Shown here: piece by piece, positions 43,578 through 52,573 of the stretch
Layout: each line of letters begins with the position of its first letter
How positions within the stretch are numbered: position 1 is the first letter of the stretch
Assembly (NCBI GenBank): GCA_001512785.1
Contig: LFSQ01000011.1
Location: 1 to 59,596, forward strand
DNA: 59,596 nt
Source: Syntrophomonas sp. DTU019
GTDB lineage: Bacteria; Bacillota; Syntrophomonadia; Syntrophomonadales; Syntrophomonadaceae
Direction: 5' to 3'
Notes under the pieces: generated by a model
What the model was told of the DNA's origin: nothing
What the model saw: the letters and a program-made list of their open reading frames with translations, nothing else
Database searches by the model: none
Position numbers and translations under genes: made by a program

Positions 43578-44507
43578 CTATTCCCCTAATCCACGAATTT
43601 CGCTCAATACTTCACGAGCGCCAGCGGCCAAAAGCTGATTGGCCAAATCGCGCCCGATTTCTTCAGCTTTTTCGGGCTTGCCCTGCAAATCGCCCTGGTA
43701 CTTGACGCTTCCATCCAGTGAAGCCACCATGCCTGAAATACTCAACTTATCCCCCTCTATCTGTGCCAGGGCAGCGATAGGGATCTGGCATCCTCCCTCC
43801 AGAACCCGTAAAAAGGAACGTTCCGCCAGCACCTCTAATCTGGTGGCTTCATGGTTAATCAAGGCCAGCATGGCGGCGGTATTCTCATCATCGCTTCTGA
43901 TTTCCACCCCGATAGCCCCCTGACCCACCGCCGGAAGCAACAACTCGCAGGGCAGGACTTCAGTAATCAGCTCTTCGTAACCAAGGCGCTTAATCCCGGC
44001 ATAGGCCAGCACAATAGCATGCAGGCCTTGTTGCTGCATCTTTTTGATACGCGTATCCACATTGCCCCTTAAGTCAACTGTATTGAGATCAGGCCTGACC
44101 GCCTTGAGCTGCGCGATCCTACGCAAACTGGAGGTACCTACCCGGGCCCCTCGGGGAAGCTCGGCAAAACCACTGCCATGCGATGAAAGCAAAACATCCC
44201 TGGGGTTTTCACGCGCTACAACCGCCCCCAGGCAAAGCCCCGGTTGCAGCACCGAAGGCAGGTCCTTCATGCTGTGAACCGCCAGATCGACCCTTTTATC
44301 AAGCAAAGCCAGTTCTATTTCTTTGGTAAAAAGGCCTTTGTCCCCTATCTTCGACAGGGACACATCCAGGATTTTATCACCCTGTGTCTTGATCACCTCT
44401 ATAGCAATTTCAAGCCCGGGTACCGCCCGGCGCAGCAGGTCAGCCACATGATTAGCCTGCCATAGAGCCAGTTTGCTACCCCTTGTTCCTAACCTCAGTG
44501 TGCTCAT
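43578..44507 (-). CDS. hemC: Hydroxymethylbilane synthase
   Basis: HemC joins four porphobilinogens. The 309-residue form starts at ATG 44507, with GGGGGA about nine bases upstream; an in-frame TTG three bases earlier is less likely. It has RLGTRGSKLALWQ, the catalytic Asp region SMKDLPS and the dipyrromethane Cys in LEGGCQIPIAA. The start lies inside hemA by 32 bases. Confidence 0.96.
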   Translation of the reverse strand: MSTLRLGTRGSKLALWQANHVADLLRRAVPGLEIAIEVIKTQGDKILDVSLSKIGDKGLFTKEIELALLDKRVDLAVHSMKDLPSVLQPGLCLGAVVARENPRDVLLSSHGSGFAELPRGARVGTSSLRRIAQLKAVRPDLNTVDLRGNVDTRIKKMQQQGLHAIVLAYAGIKRLGYEELITEVLPCELLLPAVGQGAIGVEIRSDDENTAAMLALINHEATRLEVLAERSFLRVLEGGCQIPIAALAQIEGDKLSISGMVASLDGSVKYQGDLQGKPEKAEEIGRDLANQLLAAGAREVLSEIRGLGE

Positions 44508-45789
44508 CAACTTGTTCCCCCAGATTTACCTGCAGGCCAAACAGCTTCTTGGCCACCTCTGCACTGAGATGGCCTTCATTGCTAACCGCCATTTCCTTCA
44601 AAGCAACCATGGGATTATGCAACAACTGGTTTATGATGTTATGTGCCATGGAGGAGATTACCTTGCGCTCATATTCGGACATTTTTCCCAGACGATTGAA
44701 TGCCTTTTTCAATTCCTGTTCCTTGATGCTTTCAGCCTGCTGCTTGAGAGCGGTAATAACCGGAACTACATATAATCCCGCCAGCCATTGATTAAACTTC
44801 TCCAATTCAGCGGCGATAATCTGCTCGGCCTTACGGGCGGCCTTCTGGCGCTGCAGGTAATTGCTGTCCACCACATTGTGCAGATCATCGATATCAAAGA
44901 TATGCACCCCGGGTATTTGGCCCAATTCGGGATCAACATCCCTGGGCACAGCTATGTCGATTATTATAATCCCCCTGCCCTGGCGGGAGCGAAGCTGTTC
45001 ACCGCAATTGTCCGGTCGGATAACATAGTGGTTGGCAGCCGTACAGCTGATCACAATATCTGCTCTAAGCAGTTCAGCGGGCAGCTGATCAAATTGTACT
45101 GCCCGGCCATTGAAACTCTGCGCCATTTTTTGAGCCCGGTCAAAGGAGCGATTGGATACTATCACAGATCTTACGCCATTTACCATTAAATAGCGGGTCG
45201 CTAATTCGCTCATCTCACCCGCACCGACGATCAAAACGGTTTTATCCTCCAGGGACTGAAAATGCTGGCGGGCCAATTCCACCGCCGCATAGCTTACTGA
45301 TACCGGATGCTGGTCAATGCCAGTTTCAGTGCGAGTCTTTTTACCCACAAAAATAGCCTTCTGAAACAGGGCATTCAAGACCCCATCAGATACCCCGTTT
45401 TCCATAGCAGTCTGATAAGCTTCTTTAACCTGGGCTAGAATCTGGGCTTCCCCCAGGATCATGGAATCCAGGCCGGAAGAAACCCTAAAAAGGTGGGAAA
45501 TTGCATCATAACAGCTGGGCTGGTATAAATACCTCTGCAATTCGCTATAAGTTAATCCAGAAAATTCCTTGAAAAATCGGTTCAGTACCGCCGTACCGCT
45601 ATCGATGTTGCGGGTTGTTGCGTAAACCTCGGTTCGGTTGCAAGTAGCTAGAATTACGGCCCCTTCAATTTCTGGGCTCTTTTTCAGGTATTCATAGGCC
45701 TTTTTTTTCACCGTATCGGAAAAGGCCAGTTTTTCACGTACTTCAACCGGCGCAGTGCGGTGGTTTAATCCTGCCAGAAGGACATACAT
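44476..45789 (-). CDS. hemA: Glutamyl-tRNA reductase
   Basis: HemA makes glutamate 1-semialdehyde from Glu-tRNA, the first C5-pathway step. The 437 residues include GLNHRTAPVEVREKLAF, the nucleophile Cys in TCNRTEVYA and LGEAQILAQVKEAY. It overlaps the precorrin-2 dehydrogenase gene by 25 bases, and hemC by 32. Confidence 0.96.
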   Translation of the reverse strand: MYVLLAGLNHRTAPVEVREKLAFSDTVKKKAYEYLKKSPEIEGAVILATCNRTEVYATTRNIDSGTAVLNRFFKEFSGLTYSELQRYLYQPSCYDAISHLFRVSSGLDSMILGEAQILAQVKEAYQTAMENGVSDGVLNALFQKAIFVGKKTRTETGIDQHPVSVSYAAVELARQHFQSLEDKTVLIVGAGEMSELATRYLMVNGVRSVIVSNRSFDRAQKMAQSFNGRAVQFDQLPAELLRADIVISCTAANHYVIRPDNCGEQLRSRQGRGIIIIDIAVPRDVDPELGQIPGVHIFDIDDLHNVVDSNYLQRQKAARKAEQIIAAELEKFNQWLAGLYVVPVITALKQQAESIKEQELKKAFNRLGKMSEYERKVISSMAHNIINQLLHNPMVALKEMAVSNEGHLSAEVAKKLFGLQVNLGEQVDEHTEVRNKG

Positions 45790-46406
45790 CGCCTAATCTT
45801 CTCCTTCGCTTTCTCTTTCTCCCCCACTTGAATCAGGTCAAGTATATCCGAATAAACCAGAGATTCAATTATTTGTTTCCGCTTATCAATATCGGCTACA
45901 TGCTTTTGCAGATAAACCCGGACCTCGCCTAACAGGTCGACAAACTCACCATAAGCCGGAGTGATAACCTCCTCCAGTTGCTGGCGCAGTTTGCGGGCAT
46001 AGGCCGGGCTTTTTCCCTCGGTAGATACAGCAATCACCAGCGAGTTTCGGCGTACCACGGCAGGAATAACAAAATCACACTGATCTGGATTATCAACTAC
46101 ATTGGCCAGTATCCCCTTCTGGCGGCAGAGCCGGCTGATCTCGCTATTGACCTGGCTGTCATTGGTGGCGACAAAAACCAGAAATACACCGTTTAAGTCC
46201 TCTTCTTGAAAGCCCCGCAAGGCAGTTTGCACCAGGTTTTCCCGCTCCCATTGTTTTATTTGAGCGGTTATATCGTTACTGACCACCTTGACCCTGGCCC
46301 CATGCTCTAAAAGGGCTGCTATTTTGCGCTCGGCAACTTTACCGCCGCCTATCACCAGACAGAGCTTGTCTTCCATATTCAGGCATATAGGGAATAACTG
46401 TTTCAT
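45765..46406 (-). CDS. sirC: Precorrin-2 dehydrogenase (SirC/Met8-type)
   Basis: The 213-residue protein has an NAD-binding Rossmann motif GGGKVAERK and the Met8/CysG-type C-terminal dimer domain. It oxidises precorrin-2 to sirohydrochlorin; members of the family can also insert Fe. It is the first gene of the heme operon, with 52 bases to tatA. No separate ferrochelatase gene for sirohydrochlorin is seen in the window. Confidence 0.9.
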   Translation of the reverse strand: MKQLFPICLNMEDKLCLVIGGGKVAERKIAALLEHGARVKVVSNDITAQIKQWERENLVQTALRGFQEEDLNGVFLVFVATNDSQVNSEISRLCRQKGILANVVDNPDQCDFVIPAVVRRNSLVIAVSTEGKSPAYARKLRQQLEEVITPAYGEFVDLLGEVRVYLQKHVADIDKRKQIIESLVYSDILDLIQVGEKEKAKEKIRRCMSFWQD

Positions 46407-46458
46407 AATAGCTCCATTTTATGGTGATTAACCGGGATGCTAACAGTATATTATTAGG

Positions 46459-46647
46459 TTATTTGCCAGGTTTATCGTCATTATCCTCGTCAGCATCTTC
46501 ATCTTTCGACTTCCTGAAATTCTGCAGGGCTTCACCCAGGGATCGCCCTACTTGCGGCAGTTTCCCCGGTCCAACGATAATCAGCAAAATAACCAGAATA
46601 AGAATTAATTCCCACGGACCAACATTAAATGGCAAGAATGCAAACAA
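46459..46647 (-). CDS. tatA: Twin-arginine translocase subunit TatA
   Basis: The 62-residue protein has one N-terminal membrane helix (ELILILVILLIIVGPGKLPQVGRSLG) followed by an amphipathic helix and an acidic tail, the typical TatA design. TTG is the start codon, about nine bases after GGAG. tatC lies 164 bases upstream in the same direction. Confidence 0.9.
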   Translation of the reverse strand: MFAFLPFNVGPWELILILVILLIIVGPGKLPQVGRSLGEALQNFRKSKDEDADEDNDDKPGK

Positions 46648-46811
46648 AACGCTTCGCTCCTTCGTTCAAAATGAGCCGCTGAAATTGCACCGACTTTTTT
46701 ACCTCATGCCCCATTCATAGTGCTATTATGACAAAAGGGCAATACTTTGTAAAGCGTGACAGCCCGCCATTAACGGTCTACCAGTATCTTGCAACAGTAC
46801 TCTCAACGGTT

Positions 46812-47573
46812 TTAAGTAGTCTTCTGGCTGTCATCGCCTCCTGTTTCAGACTGGCGAGTTCTTCCCCGGGCAGCCCATTTACAAACCCATATGCTGACCT
46901 CATAGAGCAAATACACCGGAATAGCCATCATCAGTTGGGAGATGGGATCCGGGCCAGGGGTCAAGGCAGCTGCTATGACCACAATAACCAGCAGTGCGTA
47001 CTTGCGGTTTCTGCTCATCCAGTCAGGCTTGATTACGCCTATCTTGGTGAGGAAAAACACTACCACCGGCAGTTCGAAAACCAGACCAAACGGGATGGTA
47101 AATGCGGTTACAAAAGCTACATACTGGTCAACCTTGAATAAGGTATCCAGATTTTCCCCGGCAATATAAATGAAGAAATTCAACACCAGGGGCAATATGC
47201 CAAAATAGGCAAATAAAACCCCGCTGACAAACAACAATACCGTAACTGGCAGCAGTATATAAACATAGCGGCGTTCGTGAGGATACAAGGCCGGTTTGAC
47301 AAAACGCCACAGAGCCCATACCATAATGGGGAAAGCCAGCACAAATCCGGCATATAAGGCCAGTCTGATCTTTACAAAAAAGGCCTCGGTCACCCCGGTT
47401 ACGATCAACGATTGCTGCAAGGCACTCAGAGGAGCAACAATAATGCTCAGAATAGCCTCATTGTAATAAAAAGATATACCCGCACCGATGACAATGGCGA
47501 TGACACTGATTAAAATAGCCCGGCGCAGCTCTTCCAGATGGGTGATAAAGGTTTGTTTTTCCTCTACAGTCAT
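46812..47573 (-). CDS. tatC: Twin-arginine translocase subunit TatC
   Basis: TatC is the twin-arginine signal receptor. The protein is about 253 residues from the ATG at 47573 (MTVEEKQTFITHLEELRRAI, the family start). It has six membrane helices and the conserved FELPVVVFFL and AAALTPGPDPISQLMMAIPVYLLYE segments. The earlier in-frame GTG codons at 47609 and 47597 are possible but less likely. Tat is likely to export folded cofactor proteins such as hydrogenase or formate dehydrogenase subunits. Confidence 0.93.
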   Translation of the reverse strand: MTVEEKQTFITHLEELRRAILISVIAIVIGAGISFYYNEAILSIIVAPLSALQQSLIVTGVTEAFFVKIRLALYAGFVLAFPIMVWALWRFVKPALYPHERRYVYILLPVTVLLFVSGVLFAYFGILPLVLNFFIYIAGENLDTLFKVDQYVAFVTAFTIPFGLVFELPVVVFFLTKIGVIKPDWMSRNRKYALLVIVVIAAALTPGPDPISQLMMAIPVYLLYEVSIWVCKWAARGRTRQSETGGDDSQKTT

Positions 47574-47616
47574 TTCTCCAAAGTTGAAAAAGGCCACTGG
47601 TGTGAGCACCTCTAAT

Positions 47617-48585
47617 CTAATAATCTCGGTGAGAAATGAAATCAGCCATTTTCCCCAGATTCTGGGTTATGGGCTTGCTGGGCAGGAATTGCAACTGCCG
47701 TTTGGCTTTTTCCGCGTAATACTGCGCCACGTAATGAGCGTAATCGATCCCCCCGGCATCGATGATCAAATCGAGTATTTCATCGGTTCTGCTTATGCAC
47801 TGCTCAGGGGATGACAACCACTGGTGCAGGTCCTGGCGATAAGGGCTGAAGCGCAGGGCGTATATAGCCGGCAGGGTGATAATGCCCTGCCTTATATCGC
47901 TGCCGGTTGGTTTCCCTAACACCTCCGGGCAGGCAACACAATCCAATATATCATCGGTTACCTGAAAGGCCATGCCCAGATAATAGCCATATTTTTGAAA
48001 AGCCGCCACTTCGCGGCTGCTGGCGGGGGTAAGCAAAGCCCCCAGCTGGCAGCTCACCGAAATCAGCAAAGCGGTCTTGCGTTCGATGCGCCGCAGATAG
48101 TTTTTCAAACCTACCCGGGTATTATAAGCGCCTAACAGCTGAATGATCTCGCCTTCACAGATCTTCGTGCTGGTGTCGGCCAGTATCTTGATCATATCGC
48201 AGCGCTGATAAGCCGCCACCAGGGCCAGGGAGCGCGCGAAAATGAAATTGCCGGCATTTATGGAGAGGCGATTGCCCCACAGCTGTTTGACCGTATCCGT
48301 ACCGCGCCGGGTTTTGGAATCATCAATCACATCATCGTGCACCAGTGTAGCCATATGCGTCAATTCCAGGGCTACTGCCAGCGGAATGATGGGCTTGAGG
48401 TCGTCAACAAAAACCCTGGCGGCCAGCAGGGCAAAAGCAGGCCGGAGCCGCTTGCCACCAGCCCTGATGAGGTGGGTGGAAGCCTCTTGCAGCACTGCTA
48501 ATGAGGAGTTGATATTGGTTTCCAGGTTGCTTTCCACTGTTTTCAGCTCATCGGCAACTGGAGCAAAGAAATCACCGGGTTCCAT
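47617..48585 (-). CDS. hepT: Polyprenyl diphosphate synthase (heptaprenyl type component II)
   Basis: This 322-residue enzyme extends FPP to a C30-C40 diphosphate, most likely the side chain of menaquinone. The first and second Asp-rich motifs are intact (LVHDDVIDDS and QVTDDILD), as is GGKRLRPAF. I use the ATG at 48585; in-frame TTG and ATG codons upstream are weaker. It is the catalytic-looking partner of the divergent paralogue at 50443-51180. Chain length cannot be read from sequence. Confidence 0.9.
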   Translation of the reverse strand: MEPGDFFAPVADELKTVESNLETNINSSLAVLQEASTHLIRAGGKRLRPAFALLAARVFVDDLKPIIPLAVALELTHMATLVHDDVIDDSKTRRGTDTVKQLWGNRLSINAGNFIFARSLALVAAYQRCDMIKILADTSTKICEGEIIQLLGAYNTRVGLKNYLRRIERKTALLISVSCQLGALLTPASSREVAAFQKYGYYLGMAFQVTDDILDCVACPEVLGKPTGSDIRQGIITLPAIYALRFSPYRQDLHQWLSSPEQCISRTDEILDLIIDAGGIDYAHYVAQYYAEKAKRQLQFLPSKPITQNLGKMADFISHRDY

Positions 48586-48676
48586 ATGTTCCCCCATATT
48601 TGTCAATTAAACTCATTATAATCCTTTGTTCGACTGTTTCCAACCGATTAGCCGGTCTGATTTTCCCAGGCATGTA

Positions 48677-49264
48677 CTATTCATATCCATAGCGTTTAAA
48701 CAACTGATGGGGCAGTTTTAGTAAATCCATGACCTTGCCCACCATGAAATAAACCATGTCCGGCAACCCCTGAGGATGGTGGTAGAAAGCCGGCATGGCT
48801 GGAACGATATGAGCGCCTGCTTCTGCCAGCATGAGCATATTTCTTAAATGGATTTTATTTAATGGCGTTTCCCTGGGTACCACCAGCAGCATCCGGTTCT
48901 CTTTAAGTATTACATCTGCAGCCCGTTCCATCAAGTTGCTGGCACTGCCATGAGCCAGTGCTGATAAAGTTGACATGGTACAGGGCATGATGATCATGGC
49001 ATCGATTACATATGAACCGCTGGCCATGGGCGCGGTGATGTCATTGTTGTCATAGAAGAACAAGCCGGGTTTTGAGCGCATGGCCTCCAGGGCCTGGGCG
49101 GCGGTTTGACCCGGCACCAGGCCTTCTTCCTGTTCCATAACCAGCCTGGCGGCTTGACTGACGATTACATGTACCTCTGCTCCGGAAGCCAGCAATTCGC
49201 CGATCAGGGCAATGCCGTATATCACCCCGCTGGCTCCGGTCAATCCGACTGCATATCTTTTCAT
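48677..49264 (-). CDS. ubiX: Flavin prenyltransferase UbiX/MqnM-like
   Basis: UbiX makes prenyl-FMN, the cofactor of UbiD-type decarboxylases. The 195-residue protein starts MKRYAVGLTGASGVIYG at 49264, with GGGGGCC upstream, and has TGASG and the MPCTMSTLSALAHGSASNLMERAADV family block. UbiA lies 57 bases upstream. A UbiD partner must be elsewhere. In the futalosine route the same functions are named MqnM, MqnL and MqnP. Confidence 0.93.
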   Translation of the reverse strand: MKRYAVGLTGASGVIYGIALIGELLASGAEVHVIVSQAARLVMEQEEGLVPGQTAAQALEAMRSKPGLFFYDNNDITAPMASGSYVIDAMIIMPCTMSTLSALAHGSASNLMERAADVILKENRMLLVVPRETPLNKIHLRNMLMLAEAGAHIVPAMPAFYHHPQGLPDMVYFMVGKVMDLLKLPHQLFKRYGYE

Positions 49265-49321
49265 ATAAGGCCCCCGTGTTAGGATCACAGCTTTACCCAA
49301 TTGTTATCATGGTACCCGCAA

Positions 49322-50170
49322 TTACCCCAATATATCTGCCAGAGTAGTAACAAAAATCAGCAGGCCTACATAGCGATTGATTTTGAATGATGCGAAATTA
49401 ACCCGGCTCAGGTTTTCCGGGGTGACTATTCTGTGTTCATAAAGCAGGATTAAGGCAGCGATTGTCACCCCGATATAATACCATACCCCCAGGCTTAAAA
49501 CCAGGCCGACGGCTATCAATAAAACCACCATTATAAGATGAAGGGTTTCAGAAAAACGAAAAGCGCCTTTAATGCCAAAGCGGGCGGGAATGGAATATAG
49601 CCCCTGCTTTCTATCGAATTCTATATCCTGACAGGCATAGGTTATGTCAAAACCGGCCACCCAGCAGGCTACAGCCAGACTCAACAGTATGGGCTGCCAG
49701 TCCAAACGCCCGGTTATGGCAATCCATGCACCGACCGGTCCCATCCCAATCGCCAGACCAAGTATGATATGGCACCACCAGGTAAAGCGTTTGGTATAGG
49801 AATAACCCCATAGAACCACCACCGCCAGCGGGGCTAATTGCAGGCATAAAGGGTTGAGCCGGGAAGCCGCCAGGAAAAGCAGTAAAAAGCCTATTAGTAC
49901 CGTCCCCCAAACCAAAGCCAGGGGAAGCTGCCCCGATGCCATTACCCAATGGGCGGTGCGGGGATTGGCACGATCCAGATGGCGATCTATGATGCGGTTA
50001 AGGCACAGCGCAGATGTGCGTGCGCTTATCATGGCCAGGGTAATCCACCCCAGCTGGCTCAGAGTGGGGACCCCCATGACAGCCAAAAAGGCTCCCAGGT
50101 AGGCGAACGGCAGGCCAAACAATGTATGGCCGAAATCAATCATCTTCAAGAATTTGAGTAGTTTTTCCAA
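49322..50170 (-). CDS. ubiA: UbiA family prenyltransferase (MqnP/UbiA-like)
   Basis: The 282-residue integral membrane enzyme transfers a polyprenyl chain onto an aromatic ring. The Asp motifs are NRIIDRHLDRANPRT and DITYACQDIEFDRKQG, both conserved. I use the TTG at 50170 after AGGAGA (an in-frame TTG six bases earlier is also possible); the open frame upstream of that is not conserved. Its neighbours, ubiX and a polyprenyl synthase, point to menaquinone. Confidence 0.9.
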   Translation of the reverse strand: MEKLLKFLKMIDFGHTLFGLPFAYLGAFLAVMGVPTLSQLGWITLAMISARTSALCLNRIIDRHLDRANPRTAHWVMASGQLPLALVWGTVLIGFLLLFLAASRLNPLCLQLAPLAVVVLWGYSYTKRFTWWCHIILGLAIGMGPVGAWIAITGRLDWQPILLSLAVACWVAGFDITYACQDIEFDRKQGLYSIPARFGIKGAFRFSETLHLIMVVLLIAVGLVLSLGVWYYIGVTIAALILLYEHRIVTPENLSRVNFASFKINRYVGLLIFVTTLADILG

Positions 50171-50372
50171 TGCCAAGCAATCTCCTGCAGAATCCACAAT
50201 ATTACCGAAAAACAAATTAATATAGCCGATTTAAAACAGGCCCTGAAAAGCTGGTACGCTTCTGCACTAACATCTTTCATGATCAGGCAGCCTGCTCAAA
50301 TATGCCCGGATGTTTATCCACTGACTTTAAATGGCCGGACAAAACAGGCTTGGCCCAACAGCTGGCATAATA

Positions 50373-50399
50373 AATGGCCTGCCTGGCCAGCAGGCCGTT
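50373..50399 (-). terminator. Terminator after the divergent prenyl-synthase-like gene
   Basis: GGCCTGC pairs with GCAGGCC around a seven-base loop, extended by weaker pairs, and followed on the minus strand by TTTATTATG. It lies 43 bases past the gene and separates it from ubiA. Confidence 0.65.
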
Positions 50400-50442
50400 A
50401 TTCCATCTGCCAATGCATTATAATTATATATGTTCTAACGGG

Positions 50443-51180
50443 CTAAATGGCTGCCCGGGCCAATGGCCCATCGAGTTTGTCGCGGATGAGCAATTCCAGG
50501 CTGGTGCCGCTCAACACCGCCCCCTGATTGATGAAGTGAAACAATTCCAGGCTTTTTTTGCAGTGTTTTTTCACCGTCTCAGAAATAAATCCCTGTGAGG
50601 CCTGGATCTCCAAGGCCATGCCAATATGGTAGCCCAGCCTGCTGTACCCCACAATAACCTCTGCTGCCAGACCTGCTGAGCGAGCCGCGGTCAAAAAAGC
50701 TGCCCGGTAGAGAGAAGCCCGGGTCATCGCTATTACCTTTTCCGGGTTGGCGTGAAGCTTGTGCTTCATAACCATGCCTTCGTTGACTTGAGCGATGGTA
50801 TTGGAGAACACGTCCAAAAGGGGGTCAGCACCAATTTCCACCAACATCTTCAATATGCATCCGAATATATAGTCTCCAATCAAAATGGCGAACTGCATAT
50901 TGCGATCATATACCTGGCCTTCTTCATCATCTCCCACCAGTTCATGGATAAAGCTGGCCAGGTAGGTCATCTTGAAAATAGCTGCCATTTTTATGGAGTA
51001 TTCAACAGGATGGCCCAGGTAGCGATAAACCGCCAGAACTGCCCCCGGCAGTTGATCCCAGGTGCTCTCCTGTTTGGCTTTATCGACATATACCCGTATG
51101 TCACTCCACCACGGCAGGAGCTGGTTGTGTACTATTCGATTAACCTCATCCAAATCCAATTTTAATTCTCGTTCCACCAT
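50443..51180 (-). CDS. Divergent polyprenyl-synthase-like protein lacking the Asp-rich motif
   Basis: The 245-residue protein resembles trans-prenyl synthases in its order of helices: the FIHELVGDDEEGQVYDRNMQ region followed by LIGDYIFGCILKML matches the region around and after the first Asp motif, then YHIGMALEIQ replaces the second. DDxxD is lost: only GDDEE remains and no second Asp pair is present. It is therefore unlikely to be a catalyst alone; it could be a regulatory subunit as in heterodimeric heptaprenyl synthase. The ATG at 51180 is used with GGGGGGA before it. I infer the family from pattern only. Confidence 0.6.
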   Translation of the reverse strand: MVERELKLDLDEVNRIVHNQLLPWWSDIRVYVDKAKQESTWDQLPGAVLAVYRYLGHPVEYSIKMAAIFKMTYLASFIHELVGDDEEGQVYDRNMQFAILIGDYIFGCILKMLVEIGADPLLDVFSNTIAQVNEGMVMKHKLHANPEKVIAMTRASLYRAAFLTAARSAGLAAEVIVGYSRLGYHIGMALEIQASQGFISETVKKHCKKSLELFHFINQGAVLSGTSLELLIRDKLDGPLARAAI

Positions 51181-51384
51181 ACGTCCCCCCACTAACCCTG
51201 TTGCGTATGATTATCTTTGACACTTTCCGCAGCTGTTTGTCTATATTCTAAACTATCCTCGGGGAAATCCTGCTTCGCAATTATTTCCTGTTGGGTAGGT
51301 TGTTTTTTCTTGCTGCTATTATTAAATTATATAGGAAATATCCGGCATTAACAGTCCGAATTTAACTTCATCTAACCATAAAAC

Positions 51385-51421
51385 AAAGGCCTTACTTGCG
51401 ATATTGTCAAGTAAGGCCTTT
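51385..51421 (-). terminator. 14-pair Rho-independent terminator of speD
   Basis: AAAGGCCTTACTTG pairs with CAAGTAAGGCCTTT in a perfect 14-pair stem with a nine-base loop, with TTGTTTTA following on the minus strand. It lies 58 bases after speD. Confidence 0.88.
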
Positions 51422-51478
51422 CAGGTTGATTGAGCGCTAACATTTGACTTGCATCGGTCTACTAAAATAGTATCCCTC

Positions 51479-51862
51479 CTAAATATTTACCACCAGGCGC
51501 TCCTTCATCTGGCTCTGAACCGTTCCCCGCTTTACCTCTGATGCCGTTACATGGGTAGCCCCAAATTTCTCAGCCAGGTAATTACAGGCATCCCAGGGGT
51601 TAACCGATTCGCCGCAGGTAAAAACATCTACTGCTGCATATCCCAACTCCGGCCAGGTATGAATTGCCAGGTGCGACTCTGAAATAACAACCACTCCGCT
51701 GACTCCTTGCGGGCTAAACTTGTGAAAAACAACCTCTCTTACTTCGGCTCCAGCCTCCAAAGCAGCATTTACCATGATATTTTCTACCAGAGCAATATCA
51801 TTCAAAACCTCAAATTGACAGCCATATACCTCTGCCAGTACATGTCGCCCTAAAGACTGCAA
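51479..51862 (-). CDS. speD: S-adenosylmethionine decarboxylase proenzyme
   Basis: SpeD makes decarboxylated SAM, the aminopropyl donor for spermidine. The 127-residue class 1B proenzyme cleaves itself in VISESHLAIHTWPE, where Ser becomes the pyruvoyl group; the conserved Cys in FTCGES is present. The TTG start at 51862 follows GGGAGG by eight bases. It is monocistronic, with its own sigma-A promoter and terminator, apart from speE and speB 3 kb away. Confidence 0.95.
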   Translation of the reverse strand: MQSLGRHVLAEVYGCQFEVLNDIALVENIMVNAALEAGAEVREVVFHKFSPQGVSGVVVISESHLAIHTWPELGYAAVDVFTCGESVNPWDACNYLAEKFGATHVTASEVKRGTVQSQMKERLVVNI

Positions 51863-51938
51863 TCATGTCGCCTCCCTTCAATTTTTATGGTTGTGCTCCC
51901 AAACCTCCTTAATGTGACCGTGCAAACGCACATGTAGA

Positions 51939-51966
51939 ATTTTAGCATAATTCTTTGCATTGTCAA
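51939..51966 (-). promoter_or_regulatory. Sigma-A promoter of speD
   Basis: On the minus strand TTGACA (51966-51961), a 16-base spacer and TAAAAT (51944-51939) form a near-consensus promoter about 75 bases before the speD start. The leader contains a small GTGC/GCAC hairpin. Confidence 0.75.
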
Positions 51967-52089
51967 TAAAAATAATATGATTTTTCAGGGAAATTTGCCT
52001 TGATACCCGATGGTATGCTTTGAGGTCCAAATACTATTCATTTACTATAATATGCTCAAAATTTCAAAAGTATTTATTCTGATATACCT

Positions 52090-52512
52090 TCAATCCAATT
52101 CATTCATGAGATTGTTAATGGCGTGTATAAACTCCTTTTGATTGCCTTCCCCCAGCAGGTCATAGAGCAAAGCATTGAATTCATACATAATCTCTACCAC
52201 CCGGGCTGCGACTTCAGCCCCCTTCTCGGTGATAAATACCCGGATAGCGCGCCGATCATGGGGATCGAAACGCCTCTCCACAAGTTTATCCTTCTCCAAC
52301 TTGTCAACCAAAACGGTCATAGAAGAGCTGTCAATGAGCGTGCGGCTGCCTATTTCCTTTAAGGTAATACCATTCTCTTCCTGCAAACAGAACAGGATAA
52401 AACTCTGCGGGATAGTGATACCATTTTGCTCCAACCGGTTACTCAAGTGTTTGTCGATTTTTTTCATGGTAGCCCGCAAGTTGAAACCAATAAAGGCATT
52501 CAAACCATTCAT
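52090..52512 (-). CDS. MarR family transcriptional regulator
   Basis: The 140-residue regulator starts at the ATG at 52512, eight bases after GAGAGGAG. It has the winged helix-turn-helix, LKEIGSRTLIDSSSMTVLVDKLEKD, and the DHDRRAIRVFI-like wing (FDPHDRRAIRVFI), with helices at both ends for the dimer. MarR proteins repress their own or neighbouring genes in response to small ligands. The divergent neighbour is trpS. The ligand is unknown. Confidence 0.9.
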   Translation of the reverse strand: MNGLNAFIGFNLRATMKKIDKHLSNRLEQNGITIPQSFILFCLQEENGITLKEIGSRTLIDSSSMTVLVDKLEKDKLVERRFDPHDRRAIRVFITEKGAEVAARVVEIMYEFNALLYDLLGEGNQKEFIHAINNLMNELD

Positions 52513-52541
52513 AAAGAATACTCCTCTCTTCATATACAAAT

Positions 52542-52551
52542 GAGATATCTC
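52542..52551. promoter_or_regulatory. Palindrome GAGATATCTC, candidate MarR operator
   Basis: A perfect ten-base palindrome lies between the promoter and start codon of the marR gene, the usual place for an autoregulatory MarR site. Not tested. Confidence 0.45.
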
Positions 52552-52573
52552 TATCTAAACCACTTTATACCAT

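Noticed and set aside
46728-47141. 137-codon plus-strand frame opposite tatC
   Set aside because: It is antisense to the clear tatC coding sequence and has no domain.
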